Of a DNA stretch of 64,000 bases, positions 27,605-36,218 are shown piece by piece (position 1 is the first letter of the stretch; every line of letters begins with the position of its first letter). Origin of the DNA: Hydrogenophilales bacterium. Lineage in GTDB: Bacteria; Pseudomonadota; Gammaproteobacteria; Burkholderiales; Eutrophovitaceae. The position numbers were made by a program, and so were the translations under genes. The notes beneath the pieces are model-generated. The model had not been told where the DNA came from. It saw only the letters and a list, made by a program, of their open reading frames with translations, and searched no databases. Location of the stretch: assembly GCA_902627495.1 (NCBI GenBank), contig CACOJS010000001.1, forward strand, positions 140,113 to 204,112, read 5' to 3'.

Positions 27605-29182
27605 ATGGAAGCGGCACACGCCCACGACGACGGCCATGATCACGTACCCTCCGGACTAATGAGGTACGTCACAACTACCAACCATAAAGATATTGGGTCA
27701 ATGTACTTATGGTTTAGTTTTGCGATGTTCTTGGTTGGTGGAGTTATGGCTCTAACAATTAGGGCTGAATTGTTTCAACCGGGTCTACAACTAGTTCGTC
27801 CCGAGTTTTTTAATACAATGACCACCCTTCATGGCTTGATAATGGTATTCGGTGCCATAATGCCGGCGTTTGTCGGTTTTGCTAACTGGCAAATTCCGAT
27901 GATGATCGGAGCACCTGATATGGCTTTCCCACGAATGAATAATTGGAGTTTCTGGTTGCTTCCACCAGCGGCTTCTCTCTTGGTTCTATCCTTGTTTGTG
28001 CCCGGTGGGGGACCAGGAGCTGGCTGGACCTTGTATGCACCACTTACAGTGCAACAGGGGATGGGAATGGACCTAACAATCTTTGCTATCCATATTTTAG
28101 GTATGTCATCCATTATGGGGTCAATAAACATAGTCACAACTATTTTAAATATGAGGGCACCTGGGATGACGTTAATGAAAATGCCCCTGTTCGTCTGGAC
28201 CTGGTTGATAACGGCTTATTTGCTTATCGCTGTCATGCCGGTCTTAGCCGGAGCTGTTACGATGACCCTTACGGATAGGCATTTTGGCACCAATTTCTTT
28301 AACGCGGCTGGTGGTGGTGACCCAGTGATGTTCCAGCATATCTTCTGGTTCTTTGGTCATCCAGAAGTTTACATTATCGCGATTCCAGCATTTGGTGTGG
28401 TATCGCAAATTCTTCCAGCCTTCTCACGCAAACCGCTGTTCGGGTATGCGTCTATGGTTTATGCTACTGCCTCGATCGCTATTTTATCTTTCTTGGTCTG
28501 GGCTCACCATATGTACACTGTCGGTATGCCAGTTGAGGCTCAACTTTATTACATGTTTGCCACAATGCTGATTGCTGTTCCAACTGGTGTGAAGGTGTTT
28601 AACTGGGTGGCAACAATGTGGAAGGGGTCCATGACTTTTGAGACCCCGATGCTTTTTGCCATAGGATTCCTTTTCTTGTTTACATTGGGAGGGTTCACTG
28701 GTCTTGTACTGGCAGTAGTTCCAGTCGACGTGCAGTTGCATGATACGTATTATGTGGTTGCTCATTTTCACTATGTGATGGTAGCTGGAGCTCTATATGC
28801 TGCCTTTGGAGGTGTATACTTCTGGCTTCCAAAATGGATAGGAAAGATGTACGACGAAAGGCTCGGTAAAATTCACTTTTGGCTCTCAATAATATTTTTT
28901 AATATTGCGTTCTTCCCTCAGCACTTTCTGGGTCTAGCTGGGATGCCCAGAAGAATCCCGGACTACTCTTTACAGTTTGCTGACTTTAATATGGTCTCCA
29001 CAATTGGTGCTTTTGGTTTTGGTATGGCTCAGATATTTTTTCTCTATATTCTACTTAAGGCGATTCGGTCAGGGGAACCAGCTCCTGCAAAGCCGTGGGA
29101 TGGTGCTGATACTCTAGAGTGGACACACTTGCCTAGCCCGGCACCGTACCATAGCTTTGAAGATCCGCCCCAAATAAGGTAA
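27605..29182 (+). CDS. coxA: Cytochrome c oxidase subunit I (CoxA)
   Basis: Twelve-helix haem-copper oxidase core, 525 residues, that reduces oxygen and pumps protons. Family marks include the low-spin haem ligand His76 ('TTLHGLIM'), 'GHPEVY' (251-256) with the CuB His and the Tyr cross-linked to it, 'WAHHMYTVG' with the CuB His pair, and 'HDTYYVVAHFHYV' with the haem a/a3 His ligands. The Glu of 'HPEVY' and the Tyr place it in the A1-type oxidases. AAGGAG precedes the ATG. A His-rich N-terminal stretch (HAHDDGHDH, residues 5-13) is notable. Confidence 0.98.
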   Translation: MEAAHAHDDGHDHVPSGLMRYVTTTNHKDIGSMYLWFSFAMFLVGGVMALTIRAELFQPGLQLVRPEFFNTMTTLHGLIMVFGAIMPAFVGFANWQIPMMIGAPDMAFPRMNNWSFWLLPPAASLLVLSLFVPGGGPGAGWTLYAPLTVQQGMGMDLTIFAIHILGMSSIMGSINIVTTILNMRAPGMTLMKMPLFVWTWLITAYLLIAVMPVLAGAVTMTLTDRHFGTNFFNAAGGGDPVMFQHIFWFFGHPEVYIIAIPAFGVVSQILPAFSRKPLFGYASMVYATASIAILSFLVWAHHMYTVGMPVEAQLYYMFATMLIAVPTGVKVFNWVATMWKGSMTFETPMLFAIGFLFLFTLGGFTGLVLAVVPVDVQLHDTYYVVAHFHYVMVAGALYAAFGGVYFWLPKWIGKMYDERLGKIHFWLSIIFFNIAFFPQHFLGLAGMPRRIPDYSLQFADFNMVSTIGAFGFGMAQIFFLYILLKAIRSGEPAPAKPWDGADTLEWTHLPSPAPYHSFEDPPQIR

Positions 29183-29248
29183 TTGATAAATCTGAGAAGG
29201 GAAGGTAGGTCTTGCAGGTCAAGCTTGAAGATCCTTCGGTGTGCTTAA

Positions 29249-29365
29249 ATGGTTCATGAGAATAACAATTATAACAAAACTAATGTCGTTACCGGGATTG
29301 TATTGGCCTGTCTTGCTTTGCTCTTTTTCCTAGGGTTTGTTTTTCGGGATTTTTTTCTTATATGA
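29249..29365 (+). CDS. Small single-helix membrane protein between coxA and ctaG
   Basis: A 38-codon ORF too short for ordinary ORF cut-offs. An in-frame TAA directly precedes the ATG, and the TGA stop overlaps the ctaG ATG (ATGA), which points to translational coupling. The product has a polar Asn-rich N-terminus (about 12 residues) and one hydrophobic helix 'GIVLACLALLFFLGFVF', ending in a short aromatic tail. Small one-helix proteins occupy this slot in other oxidase operons, where a role in assembly has been suggested. The Shine-Dalgarno is weak. A true function is not known. Confidence 0.7.
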   Translation: MVHENNNYNKTNVVTGIVLACLALLFFLGFVFRDFFLI

Positions 29366-29907
29366 GTCAAGATGTAAAGGTTACCAACCGTATTATGCTA
29401 CGCAAGTTGGCAGTCATGTCTGTTCTGATGTTTGGGTTTGGGTATTTGCTTGTCCCCTTATACGAGAAAATTTGTGATGTTACGGGGATTAACCAAATAG
29501 TAAAGGCAGATGAGATTGGAAACACGCAAGTAGATGATTCAAGAACTATAATCGTTGAGTTTGATTCAAACTCCCGCGGTGAACATTGGTACTTAAAGGC
29601 CATAGATTCGAAAAAGACGGTTCATCCAGGTGAGTTAGTGGAGGTAATTTATGAATTGCACAACCCATCGGAGAAATCAGTTGTTGGCCAAGCCATCCCT
29701 AGCTATGGTCCAGCTTATGCGAGCCAGTACATTAAAAAGATAGATTGTTTCTGCTTCAAACAACAAGAGATTCTGGCAGGACAAACACAAAGATTGCCAG
29801 TAATGTTTGTTATTGATTCTAGCGTCCCAGATGATGTCCACACTATAACATTATCATTTACTATGTTTGAAGTGGAGGGTGCTATCGTAGATGAAAAAGA
29901 AAGTTGA
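29362..29907 (+). CDS. ctaG: Cytochrome c oxidase assembly protein CtaG (Cox11 family)
   Basis: Copper chaperone that delivers Cu to the CuB site of subunit I. The 181-residue protein has one N-terminal membrane helix (about 13-33) and a periplasmic immunoglobulin-like domain with the Cu-binding CFCF motif ('IDCFCFKQQ'), plus 'VDSRTIIVEFD'-like and 'LPVMFVID' strands typical of Cox11. It overlaps the small membrane ORF upstream by 4 bases. Together with the Sco protein at 34.7 kb it supplies both copper centres. Confidence 0.96.
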   Translation: MSQDVKVTNRIMLRKLAVMSVLMFGFGYLLVPLYEKICDVTGINQIVKADEIGNTQVDDSRTIIVEFDSNSRGEHWYLKAIDSKKTVHPGELVEVIYELHNPSEKSVVGQAIPSYGPAYASQYIKKIDCFCFKQQEILAGQTQRLPVMFVIDSSVPDDVHTITLSFTMFEVEGAIVDEKES

Positions 29908-29940
29908 TTGGTCAATACTAGGGTGGGAAAAGCTTATATC

Positions 29941-30114
29941 ATGATTAAACCGTCAAAAGCAGTATTGTCAGGTTTTTTGGATGTTGGGAGCTATGATACA
30001 TTATCACAAAATTTTAGAGAGTTAGAGTTAAGGCAAGTTGTTATAACGGGAATTTTCCTTGCTCTGAGCTTTGTATTGGGTTTAGTTTGGCTTGTAGATT
30101 CCATTGTTGGCTAG
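29941..30114 (+). CDS. DUF2970-like small membrane protein
   Basis: 57-residue protein with an N-terminal 'SKAVLSGFLDVGSYDTLSQNF' segment and one C-terminal membrane helix 'VVITGIFLALSFVLGLVWLV'. The layout resembles DUF2970, a short family usually encoded between ctaG and coxC. I start at ATG 29941; the frame is open to a TTG at 29908 that would abut ctaG. No function is known. The match is by pattern only, so DUF2970 membership is tentative. Confidence 0.7.
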   Translation: MIKPSKAVLSGFLDVGSYDTLSQNFRELELRQVVITGIFLALSFVLGLVWLVDSIVG

Positions 30115-30180
30115 GAAATGTCATAATGCGACTCTATTCTCATGTTAGTAGATACAATAGTTAATGGGGAGATATAAAAA

Positions 30181-31035
30181 ATGAGTTCGCAAACTGGGGG
30201 ATACTACCTACCAGCTCCATCTTATTGGCCTATCGTTGGCTCAATAGGCCTTTGGTTTATGGCCTTAGGGGCAGTGCTTATGATGAATGATGGAGGAAAG
30301 GCTGCTATAGCGACACTATCGGTTGGGTCGATAATTATTGTTTATATGATGTTCGGTTGGTTTGGTACCGTCATTGGCGAGAGCGAGAGCGGCAAATACA
30401 ATAGCCAGGTAGATATTTCATATCGTTGGGCGATGAGTTGGTTTATATTTTCAGAGGTTATGTTTTTTGCGTGCTTTTTTGGTGCACTGTTCTACATGAG
30501 AGTATTGTCTGTTCCTTGGTTAGCTGAGGGGGATACCCAAGCTCTTCTATGGCCTGGGTTCGAAAATACCTGGCCTGTAGCGGGGCCTTACTTTTCAGAA
30601 AAATTCACCCCGATGGGAGCATGGGGAATTCCAGCTCTTAATACCTTTCTTCTATTATCCTCGGGTGTGACTGTTACTTGGGCTCATTGGGCACTTAAGA
30701 AGGAAAAACGGGCACAGTTGGTATGGGGGCTTTTCGCCACCGTAGTACTCGGAATCACCTTTCTTGGTTTTCAAGTGTATGAATATATCCATGCATATGG
30801 CGACCTCAACCTGACTCTTAAACAGGGAGCGTATGGGGCAACGTTTTATATGCTGACGGGATTTCACGGCTTTCACGTTACAATCGGTACTATAATGCTG
30901 ATAGTTATCTTAATCAGATCCATGCGTGGACACTTTACTGCCAAAAATCATTTTGCGTTTGAAGGTGTTTCTTGGTATTGGCACTTTGTTGACGTGGTCT
31001 GGCTAGGACTTTTTGTGGTTGTATATTGGATGTAA
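30181..31035 (+). CDS. coxC: Cytochrome c oxidase subunit III (CtaE/CoxC)
   Basis: Seven-helix subunit III, 284 residues. 'YYLPAPSYWPIVGSIGLWFMALG' at the start, 'WAMSWFIFSEVMFFACFFGALFY' with the conserved Glu, and 'GFHGFHVTIGTIML' plus 'HFVDVVWLGLFVVVYWM' at the end are diagnostic. It stabilises subunit I turnover and lipid/oxygen access. GGGGAG lies upstream of the ATG. A terminator-like hairpin follows the gene at 31058-31080. Confidence 0.97.
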   Translation: MSSQTGGYYLPAPSYWPIVGSIGLWFMALGAVLMMNDGGKAAIATLSVGSIIIVYMMFGWFGTVIGESESGKYNSQVDISYRWAMSWFIFSEVMFFACFFGALFYMRVLSVPWLAEGDTQALLWPGFENTWPVAGPYFSEKFTPMGAWGIPALNTFLLLSSGVTVTWAHWALKKEKRAQLVWGLFATVVLGITFLGFQVYEYIHAYGDLNLTLKQGAYGATFYMLTGFHGFHVTIGTIMLIVILIRSMRGHFTAKNHFAFEGVSWYWHFVDVVWLGLFVVVYWM

Positions 31036-31057
31036 TGTCATAGTTTGTGCAAGGCGG

Positions 31058-31080
31058 AAAAAAATGTGCTTTCTAGCACA
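31058..31080 (-). terminator. Intrinsic terminator between coxC and the DUF2909 gene
   Basis: On the minus strand a 6-bp stem TGTGCT/AGCACA (31065-31080) with a four-base loop is followed by seven T residues (31058-31064). This fits termination of the short minus-strand gene whose stop is at 31124. Read on the plus strand the same hairpin is followed by a weaker T-rich stretch, so it may also end the coxC transcript. Confidence 0.65.
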
Positions 31081-31123
31081 CCTCTTTTCAACCCACAACA
31101 CACAGATTGTTGGCATGTATTCG

Positions 31124-31321
31124 TTATAACTTTTCGTTTGGAAGAATCCCGAAATAATAACCTCCCATTAAGATAATGAAGAGAGTTAATGATAGGGCGA
31201 TTCTTATGGTTAGTGCCCTAACAGTTCGGTCTGAATTGCCTTTGTCCCTCACGAGGTACCGGAGGGCGGAGGCTAGGCTGCCGAAAATTATAAACAAAAA
31301 GATAATCACAACATATTTCAT
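31124..31321 (-). CDS. DUF2909 twin-helix membrane protein
   Basis: 65-residue protein with two membrane helices (about 3-21 and 41-61) separated by a short charged loop 'RYLVRDKGNSDRTVRALTIR'. Proteins of this type (DUF2909, 'twin transmembrane') lie on the opposite strand between coxC and surf1 in several gammaproteobacteria. No function is established. It is divergent from surf1 (57-base gap), so a bidirectional promoter region lies between them. Confidence 0.8.
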   Translation of the reverse strand: MKYVVIIFLFIIFGSLASALRYLVRDKGNSDRTVRALTIRIALSLTLFIILMGGYYFGILPNEKL

Positions 31322-31378
31322 TTAATTGACCTGGCTTAACGGTTAAAATCAATACAACTTAATAATCAAAAAATTTAT

Positions 31379-32119
31379 ATGGGATCCCCTATTACAAAAA
31401 GGACAAAGCCCACCGTAACACTTACTATTTTAGCATTGATGGGGCTGGGCATCACGTTATCGGCGGCACATTGGCAGTTTAATCGAGCAACCTACAAAGA
31501 AGACTTGCTTCGTGAATACCGGGAGAAGCAGAGTAACGAGCGGATCAATTTAAATGAGGAAACTATTCGAGGGGAAGTTGATCTCAGATATACGAGGGTA
31601 GCAGTGGTCGGCCAGTTTTTGCCTGAAAAAACACTGTTTTTAGATAATAAAGTTAACCAAGGCGTTGCTGGCTACCAAACAGTTGTTCCCTTGCGGTTTG
31701 CTAACGCCAATTTACATAAAAAAAGGGATCTAGTGGTCTTGGTAAACCGTGGCTGGACTGCCTGGGGCAAAGAGAGGACTCCGGTGAATAAACTTTCGGA
31801 GTATGGGGATACAATAAAAATAGAAGGAATTATAGATTTTGAAGATAAAAATATTTTTAAGCTGGGTAATATTGGTGTTAAGGCCAATCTTAGGCCTTAT
31901 CTCAACATAAAAGAAGCCGAAGATTATCTTGGTATGAAATTAGAGAATATAATAATCTACGAAGAGCCGCCAAAGAGTAAGTTTTATTCTTCATTTAAAA
32001 CTCCAGATTTCGGTATATCTACGCATAGAATGTATATGGGTCAGTGGCTGATTTTTGCTGCACTAATTCTGGCTCTATATTTTTATTATGGTTTTCGGAG
32101 TAAAGAAAAAATTGGTTAA
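31379..32119 (+). CDS. SURF1 family cytochrome oxidase biogenesis protein
   Basis: 246-residue membrane protein with one helix at each end (about 12-30 and 220-238) and a periplasmic domain between. 'AAHWQFNRATYKEDLL', 'VNQGVAGYQTVVPLRF' and 'VLVNRGWTAWG' are the SURF1 signatures. It assists haem a insertion into subunit I. The 3' end overlaps the next gene by 32 bases. It heads the assembly half of the oxidase locus. Confidence 0.94.
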   Translation: MGSPITKRTKPTVTLTILALMGLGITLSAAHWQFNRATYKEDLLREYREKQSNERINLNEETIRGEVDLRYTRVAVVGQFLPEKTLFLDNKVNQGVAGYQTVVPLRFANANLHKKRDLVVLVNRGWTAWGKERTPVNKLSEYGDTIKIEGIIDFEDKNIFKLGNIGVKANLRPYLNIKEAEDYLGMKLENIIIYEEPPKSKFYSSFKTPDFGISTHRMYMGQWLIFAALILALYFYYGFRSKEKIG

Positions 32120-32702
32120 TTCAACGAAAAGTAATCTGACCTTGTGGTTAATTTTAGCAATATGTGCATCACCATTTGTTTTCTCGATCATACTGTTTAT
32201 ATTTTGGACCCCTAAAAGTTTCGTTAATTATGGTGGGCTATTGGAACCTAGACCTTTTAAGGATTTTTTTAACCCTCAAAACACAGTTATAGAAAATTTA
32301 GTGCAAGATATTAGGGGTCGTTGGTCTCTGATTATTTTTGATCAAGGTGGTTGTCCTGAGGAATGTCAGAGCAAGCTTTATTGGATTCGTCAACTACGCT
32401 TGTCTCAAGGTCGGGAGAAAGATCGATTAGAGAGGATTTGGTTTGTAACAGATAACGTTTCTCCTTCTCCAGATATAGTCAAAAATTTTAATGGGACTAG
32501 AGTTATTAATCTTCTTCAGAATTCATTATCTTTCCAGCCTCCAGATGGGTTAGTTCCTAAAGAAAATATTTTTTTGGTAGATACTTATGGCAATTTGATG
32601 ATGTACTACCCAGAGAGTTTCGAGGCAGATAAGATAAAAAAAGATTTAAAAAAACTATTAAAAGTATCTAAAGGTCTGAGGTACAAGAACCTGGAATATT
32701 AA
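32088..32702 (+). CDS. Membrane-anchored Sco/thioredoxin-like protein of the oxidase locus
   Basis: 204 residues with one N-terminal helix (about 20-42) and a periplasmic domain containing 'WSLIIFDQGGCPEECQSKLYWIRQL'. The CxxxC pair sits where Sco proteins carry their copper-binding cysteines, and 'ENIFLVDTYGNLMMYYPES' resembles the end of the thioredoxin fold. An equivalent uncharacterised gene lies between surf1 and ctaA in Pseudomonas. I see no downstream His comparable to the third Sco ligand. A redox or copper role in oxidase assembly is inferred. The start may instead be TTG 32112. Confidence 0.75.
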   Translation: MVFGVKKKLVNSTKSNLTLWLILAICASPFVFSIILFIFWTPKSFVNYGGLLEPRPFKDFFNPQNTVIENLVQDIRGRWSLIIFDQGGCPEECQSKLYWIRQLRLSQGREKDRLERIWFVTDNVSPSPDIVKNFNGTRVINLLQNSLSFQPPDGLVPKENIFLVDTYGNLMMYYPESFEADKIKKDLKKLLKVSKGLRYKNLEY

Positions 32703-32710
32703 ACAGATTT

Positions 32711-33802
32711 ATGAATGATTCGCTTTGGCAATTTTCATTAGAGCATTTTGAGTTGGCGATATGGGCTACAGTCCTAATGGTTATCCTAGTTGGGCTTGTA
32801 TTGAAAACATCCATGAAGTTTCTAGTAATTTGCACAATGCTGGTAACTTTGATTTTAATTTCTCTTGGGGCTTATGTCAGGTTGGCGGATGCAGGTCTCG
32901 GGTGCCCGGATTGGCCTGGATGTTATGGGAAATTAATTCCGAGTCAGGCTCAGGATGAGATAGGGAAAGCACAGGCCGAGAACCCTTACGGTCCAGTAAC
33001 GTTCTATAAGGCGTGGACAGAGATGATTCACAGGTATCTGGCATCAATAGTGGGTGTCATGATTTTCGCCATTTTTCTAAAACACCTGCCTCTGTCTATT
33101 TTTAAACGTAATGATTTAGGTGTTAAAAATAGTATTATTCTGCCGTTAGCTTTATTTGTAGCTGTTATTTTCCAGGGGATGCTTGGGAAATGGACGGTCA
33201 CTATGTTACTACAACCGGGAATTGTGACCCTTCATTTGGCAGGGGGGATGTTTATTTTAGGTTGCCTTGCGTATATGTCAGGTGGGTTTATCACGACGCC
33301 CCCAGTAGTAATACGGAACCATCGTAAAAAACTCAATCTCTTCACTGGGATCACTATAGTGGTAGTTTTCATGCAAATTCTCTTGGGCGGCTGGGTAAGC
33401 ACTAATTATGCGGCATTAGTTTGTACAGATTTCCCTTTGTGTCAGGGGATGGTTTTTCCACCGATGGATTTTTTTGAGGGGTTCAACATATCCAGGGAGC
33501 TAGGAAAAGATAGTACTGGTCAGCCCTTATCAGCCATGGCTTTAACGTCAATCCATTGGGGGCATCGTATGGGAGCTGTGATTGCTTCTGGATTTATAAT
33601 TTATCTAGTTTTTATCCTCTTAAGACAAACTAACTTAAAAATGCATGGGATAATCATACTTAGTGTTTTAACTATTCAAATTTTTATTGGGGTGATAAAT
33701 ATACTGTTTTTATTGCCATTTTCAGCAGCTGTTGCTCACAACACTGTGGCGGGGGTATTGCTATCAGTTTTAGTGATGCTAAAATCTCGGCTTAATATCT
33801 AA
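32711..33802 (+). CDS. ctaA: Haem A synthase CtaA (COX15 family)
   Basis: Oxidises the haem O methyl group to give haem A. The 363-residue protein has eight helices. 'SLGAYVRLADAGLGCPDWPGCYG' holds the first Cys pair, 'EMIHRYLAS' and 'GIVTLHLAGGMF' hold haem-ligand His residues, and 'VCTDFPLCQG' holds a second Cys pair, with 'SIHWGHRMGA' and 'VAHNTVAGVLL' later. Both half-domains are complete. ctaB follows after 14 bases, so haem O and haem A synthesis are linked. Confidence 0.96.
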   Translation: MNDSLWQFSLEHFELAIWATVLMVILVGLVLKTSMKFLVICTMLVTLILISLGAYVRLADAGLGCPDWPGCYGKLIPSQAQDEIGKAQAENPYGPVTFYKAWTEMIHRYLASIVGVMIFAIFLKHLPLSIFKRNDLGVKNSIILPLALFVAVIFQGMLGKWTVTMLLQPGIVTLHLAGGMFILGCLAYMSGGFITTPPVVIRNHRKKLNLFTGITIVVVFMQILLGGWVSTNYAALVCTDFPLCQGMVFPPMDFFEGFNISRELGKDSTGQPLSAMALTSIHWGHRMGAVIASGFIIYLVFILLRQTNLKMHGIIILSVLTIQIFIGVINILFLLPFSAAVAHNTVAGVLLSVLVMLKSRLNI

Positions 33803-33816
33803 GTTGAGTCAATTCT

Positions 33817-34707
33817 ATGTTTATATCATTAAAATTTGAGATGGGGTTTGGAAGACTCACTCGCCTCATTCAGCTTACCAAGCCTAGAGTGGTCTCCTTA
33901 ATAGTCTTTACGGCAGCTATAGGAATGTTCTTGTCTTCGCCAGGTCCCGTTCCACTAACTGGCTTTGTCTATGGCCTATCTGGTATTTGGTTGGTAGCTG
34001 GTGCGGCGGCAATCATTAATTGTTTAGTCGAGCAAAAAATTGATTCAATGATGGCCAGAACTCGTGCACGTGCAAGCGTAACGGGTGATATTAATCTACT
34101 AGAAACAATACTGTTCTGTTTAGTCTTGGGAGGAGTAGGTTTAGCTATGCTATATATCCTTGTTAACCCCCTTACCATGTGGTTAACCCTAGGTACTTTC
34201 GTAGGGTATGCGATAATTTATACAGTAATTTTAAAGCCTCTAACGCCACAAAATATTGTTATAGGTGGTGCATCGGGAGCGATGCCGCCAGTTTTAGGCT
34301 GGTCTGCTATCACGGGTGAGATTGCACCCGAATCACTATTGCTGTTCCTTATAATTTTTGCTTGGACTCCTCCTCACTTTTGGTCTTTAGCGTTATATCG
34401 CAAAGACGAATATGCAAAAGCCGGGGTTCCGATGCTTCCTGTCACTCATGGGCATAAGTACACGCAAATACAGGTACTCTTGTATACAATCATATTGGTG
34501 GCTGTTACGCTGCTGCCCTTTGCAGTTGGTATGAGTGGTTTGATATACCTAGCAGGTGCTGTGGTTCTCAATGGTTTTTTCCTTAGATATGCTATTAAAA
34601 TATGTAAATTTTATAGTGACGCCTTGGCGAGAGCTACATTTAGGTACTCAATATTTTATTTAGCAGGGCTTTTCTTATTCCTTCTTGTTGACCATTACAT
34701 TCAATAG
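33817..34707 (+). CDS. ctaB: Protohaem IX farnesyltransferase CtaB (CyoE)
   Basis: UbiA-family prenyltransferase making haem O from haem B. The 296 residues contain nine hydrophobic helices, the first Asp-rich motif region '[19 protein letters not shown]', the loop '[18 protein letters not shown]', and the second motif '[27 protein letters not shown]'. All are specific to CyoE/CtaB. It lies between ctaA and the sco gene in a continuous plus-strand run. Confidence 0.97.
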   Translation: MFISLKFEMGFGRLTRLIQLTKPRVVSLIVFTAAIGMFLSSPGPVPLTGFVYGLSGIWLVAGAAAIINCLVEQKIDSMMARTRARASVTGDINLLETILFCLVLGGVGLAMLYILVNPLTMWLTLGTFVGYAIIYTVILKPLTPQNIVIGGASGAMPPVLGWSAITGEIAPESLLLFLIIFAWTPPHFWSLALYRKDEYAKAGVPMLPVTHGHKYTQIQVLLYTIILVAVTLLPFAVGMSGLIYLAGAVVLNGFFLRYAIKICKFYSDALARATFRYSIFYLAGLFLFLLVDHYIQ

Positions 34708-34713
34708 ATCCAG

Positions 34714-35316
34714 GTGAATAATAGAAAACCGATAGGTCAGCTTTTGTTTTGGTTGTTTTCCTGTTTATTAATGTCTATAGCTTGTACAAATTCCCCAGAG
34801 CCAAATTTTGTTGGGACAGATATTACTGGGATTGATGTTTCAAGTAATGTAACGCTTATTAATCAGCATGGGGAACAAAAGAGCCTGGAAGATTTTAAAA
34901 GTAATATAGTTATTTTGTTTTTTGGGTTTACCAGTTGCCCTGATATTTGTCCCATCACTTTATCAAAGTTTAAGATTGTAAAAAATCGCCTTGGGGTTAA
35001 TGGTGATAGCCTTAAGATTATTTTTGTCTCGCTAGATCCTGATCGAGACACCCCCGATATGTTGAGTGCTTACCTGTCCCACTTTGGAAGCGATTTTGAG
35101 GGTTTAACTGGAGATCGATCAGAAATTGATAAGCTCGCTAAGGCTTTTAAAATATTTTATCAAAAAAACGAGGATCCCAACGGTAATTACACCATTGATC
35201 ACTTTGCAGGCAGCTATATGATAGATTCATTTGGAAGAGCACGTGTTTTGCTGAGCCATAGCCAGTCGGTTGAGGATATCATCCACGATTTTTACCAGAT
35301 TGAGAGCACTGATTAA
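34714..35316 (+). CDS. SCO1/SenC-type copper chaperone, lipoprotein
   Basis: 200-residue protein delivering copper to the CuA site of CoxB. A lipobox 'LMSIAC' gives lipid attachment at Cys24. The thioredoxin-like domain has the copper ligands CPDIC (Cys75, Cys79) and the His in 'TIDHFAGSYMID'. The start is GTG, 6 bases after ctaB. It is the last gene of the oxidase locus and converges on rpoH with a 22-base gap and no clear terminator. Confidence 0.95.
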   Translation: MNNRKPIGQLLFWLFSCLLMSIACTNSPEPNFVGTDITGIDVSSNVTLINQHGEQKSLEDFKSNIVILFFGFTSCPDICPITLSKFKIVKNRLGVNGDSLKIIFVSLDPDRDTPDMLSAYLSHFGSDFEGLTGDRSEIDKLAKAFKIFYQKNEDPNGNYTIDHFAGSYMIDSFGRARVLLSHSQSVEDIIHDFYQIESTD

Positions 35317-35338
35317 CTTCTGTCCCCTATTATCCCAG

Positions 35339-36196
35339 CTACTGAGAAATCAAAATATGATTTTTTAGTTCTTCTAAAGCTTGAGTTTCAATCTGTCTTA
35401 CTCTCTCAGCCGATATTCCAAGTTCTTTTGAGAGGGCCTGCAGTGTTAAGGGTTTTTCTTCTCTTAGCCAGCGAGCCGTTATTATTCGCCGGCTTCTGGG
35501 GGAAAGGCTCTGTAATGCACTAAGCAAATGAGCTTTCCTAGTTATTCCCAATTGTTTCTTTTCTAAGATGTAATAGGGTTCATCTTTGGGATTACAGAGT
35601 TGATTAAATTCGTTTGATAGTCCCTCATCATCGTCATATCGAGCATCTATCGAGCTTTCTTGTTCGCTAAACCTTTTTTCCATGTTCAATACATCATGAG
35701 GTTTAACTCCCAGGGATTTTGCAATCTGTTTTACCTCTTTAGGTTGCAGGTTTTTGCCGTCTTTTTTTAAGCTTCTGAGATTGAAGAACAACTTCCGTTG
35801 AGCTTTCGTAGTAGCTATTTTAAGCAGCCGCCAATTTCGGATAACGTATTCGTTAATTTCAGCTTTTATCCAATGAATTGCGAAAGAAACGAGTCGAACA
35901 CCTTTTTCAGGGTCGTATCTTTTCACTGCCTTCATTAGACCTATGTTTCCTTCTTGAATTAAGTCAGCGAATGGGAGTCCATACCCCATATGGTTTTTAG
36001 CAATGGACACCACCAGCCTAAGATGCGATAGAATGAGCTGCCGCGCAGCATTTAAATCTCCAGTTTCTCGAAATTGCAGAGCTAGTTTTTTTTCTTGTTC
36101 CCTGCTGAGGATGGGGTGGGATTTAATCTCTTGTAGATAACCCTCTAAGCCAGCAACGGTAGGAAGTGGGGTCGATATTGTTAAAGCATTTGTCAT
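35339..36196 (-). CDS. rpoH: Heat-shock RNA polymerase sigma factor RpoH (sigma32)
   Basis: Directs transcription of chaperone and protease genes. The 285-residue length and motifs are typical: 'YLQEIKSHPILSREQEKKLA' (region 1.2), 'FADLIQEGNIGLMKAVKRYDPEKGVRLVSFAIHWIKAEI' (region 2), the RpoH-box area 'TTKAQRKLFFNLR', and the region 4.2 helix-turn-helix 'LQALSKELGISAERVRQIE'. It lies downstream of ftsYEX as in Pseudomonas and E. coli. A CIRCE-type operator 22 bases upstream suggests control by HrcA; AGGAAAGG serves as ribosome binding site. Confidence 0.97.
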   Translation of the reverse strand: MTNALTISTPLPTVAGLEGYLQEIKSHPILSREQEKKLALQFRETGDLNAARQLILSHLRLVVSIAKNHMGYGLPFADLIQEGNIGLMKAVKRYDPEKGVRLVSFAIHWIKAEINEYVIRNWRLLKIATTKAQRKLFFNLRSLKKDGKNLQPKEVKQIAKSLGVKPHDVLNMEKRFSEQESSIDARYDDDEGLSNEFNQLCNPKDEPYYILEKKQLGITRKAHLLSALQSLSPRSRRIITARWLREEKPLTLQALSKELGISAERVRQIETQALEELKNHILISQ

Positions 36197-36218
36197 AAGC
36201 TAACCTTTCCTACGTATT

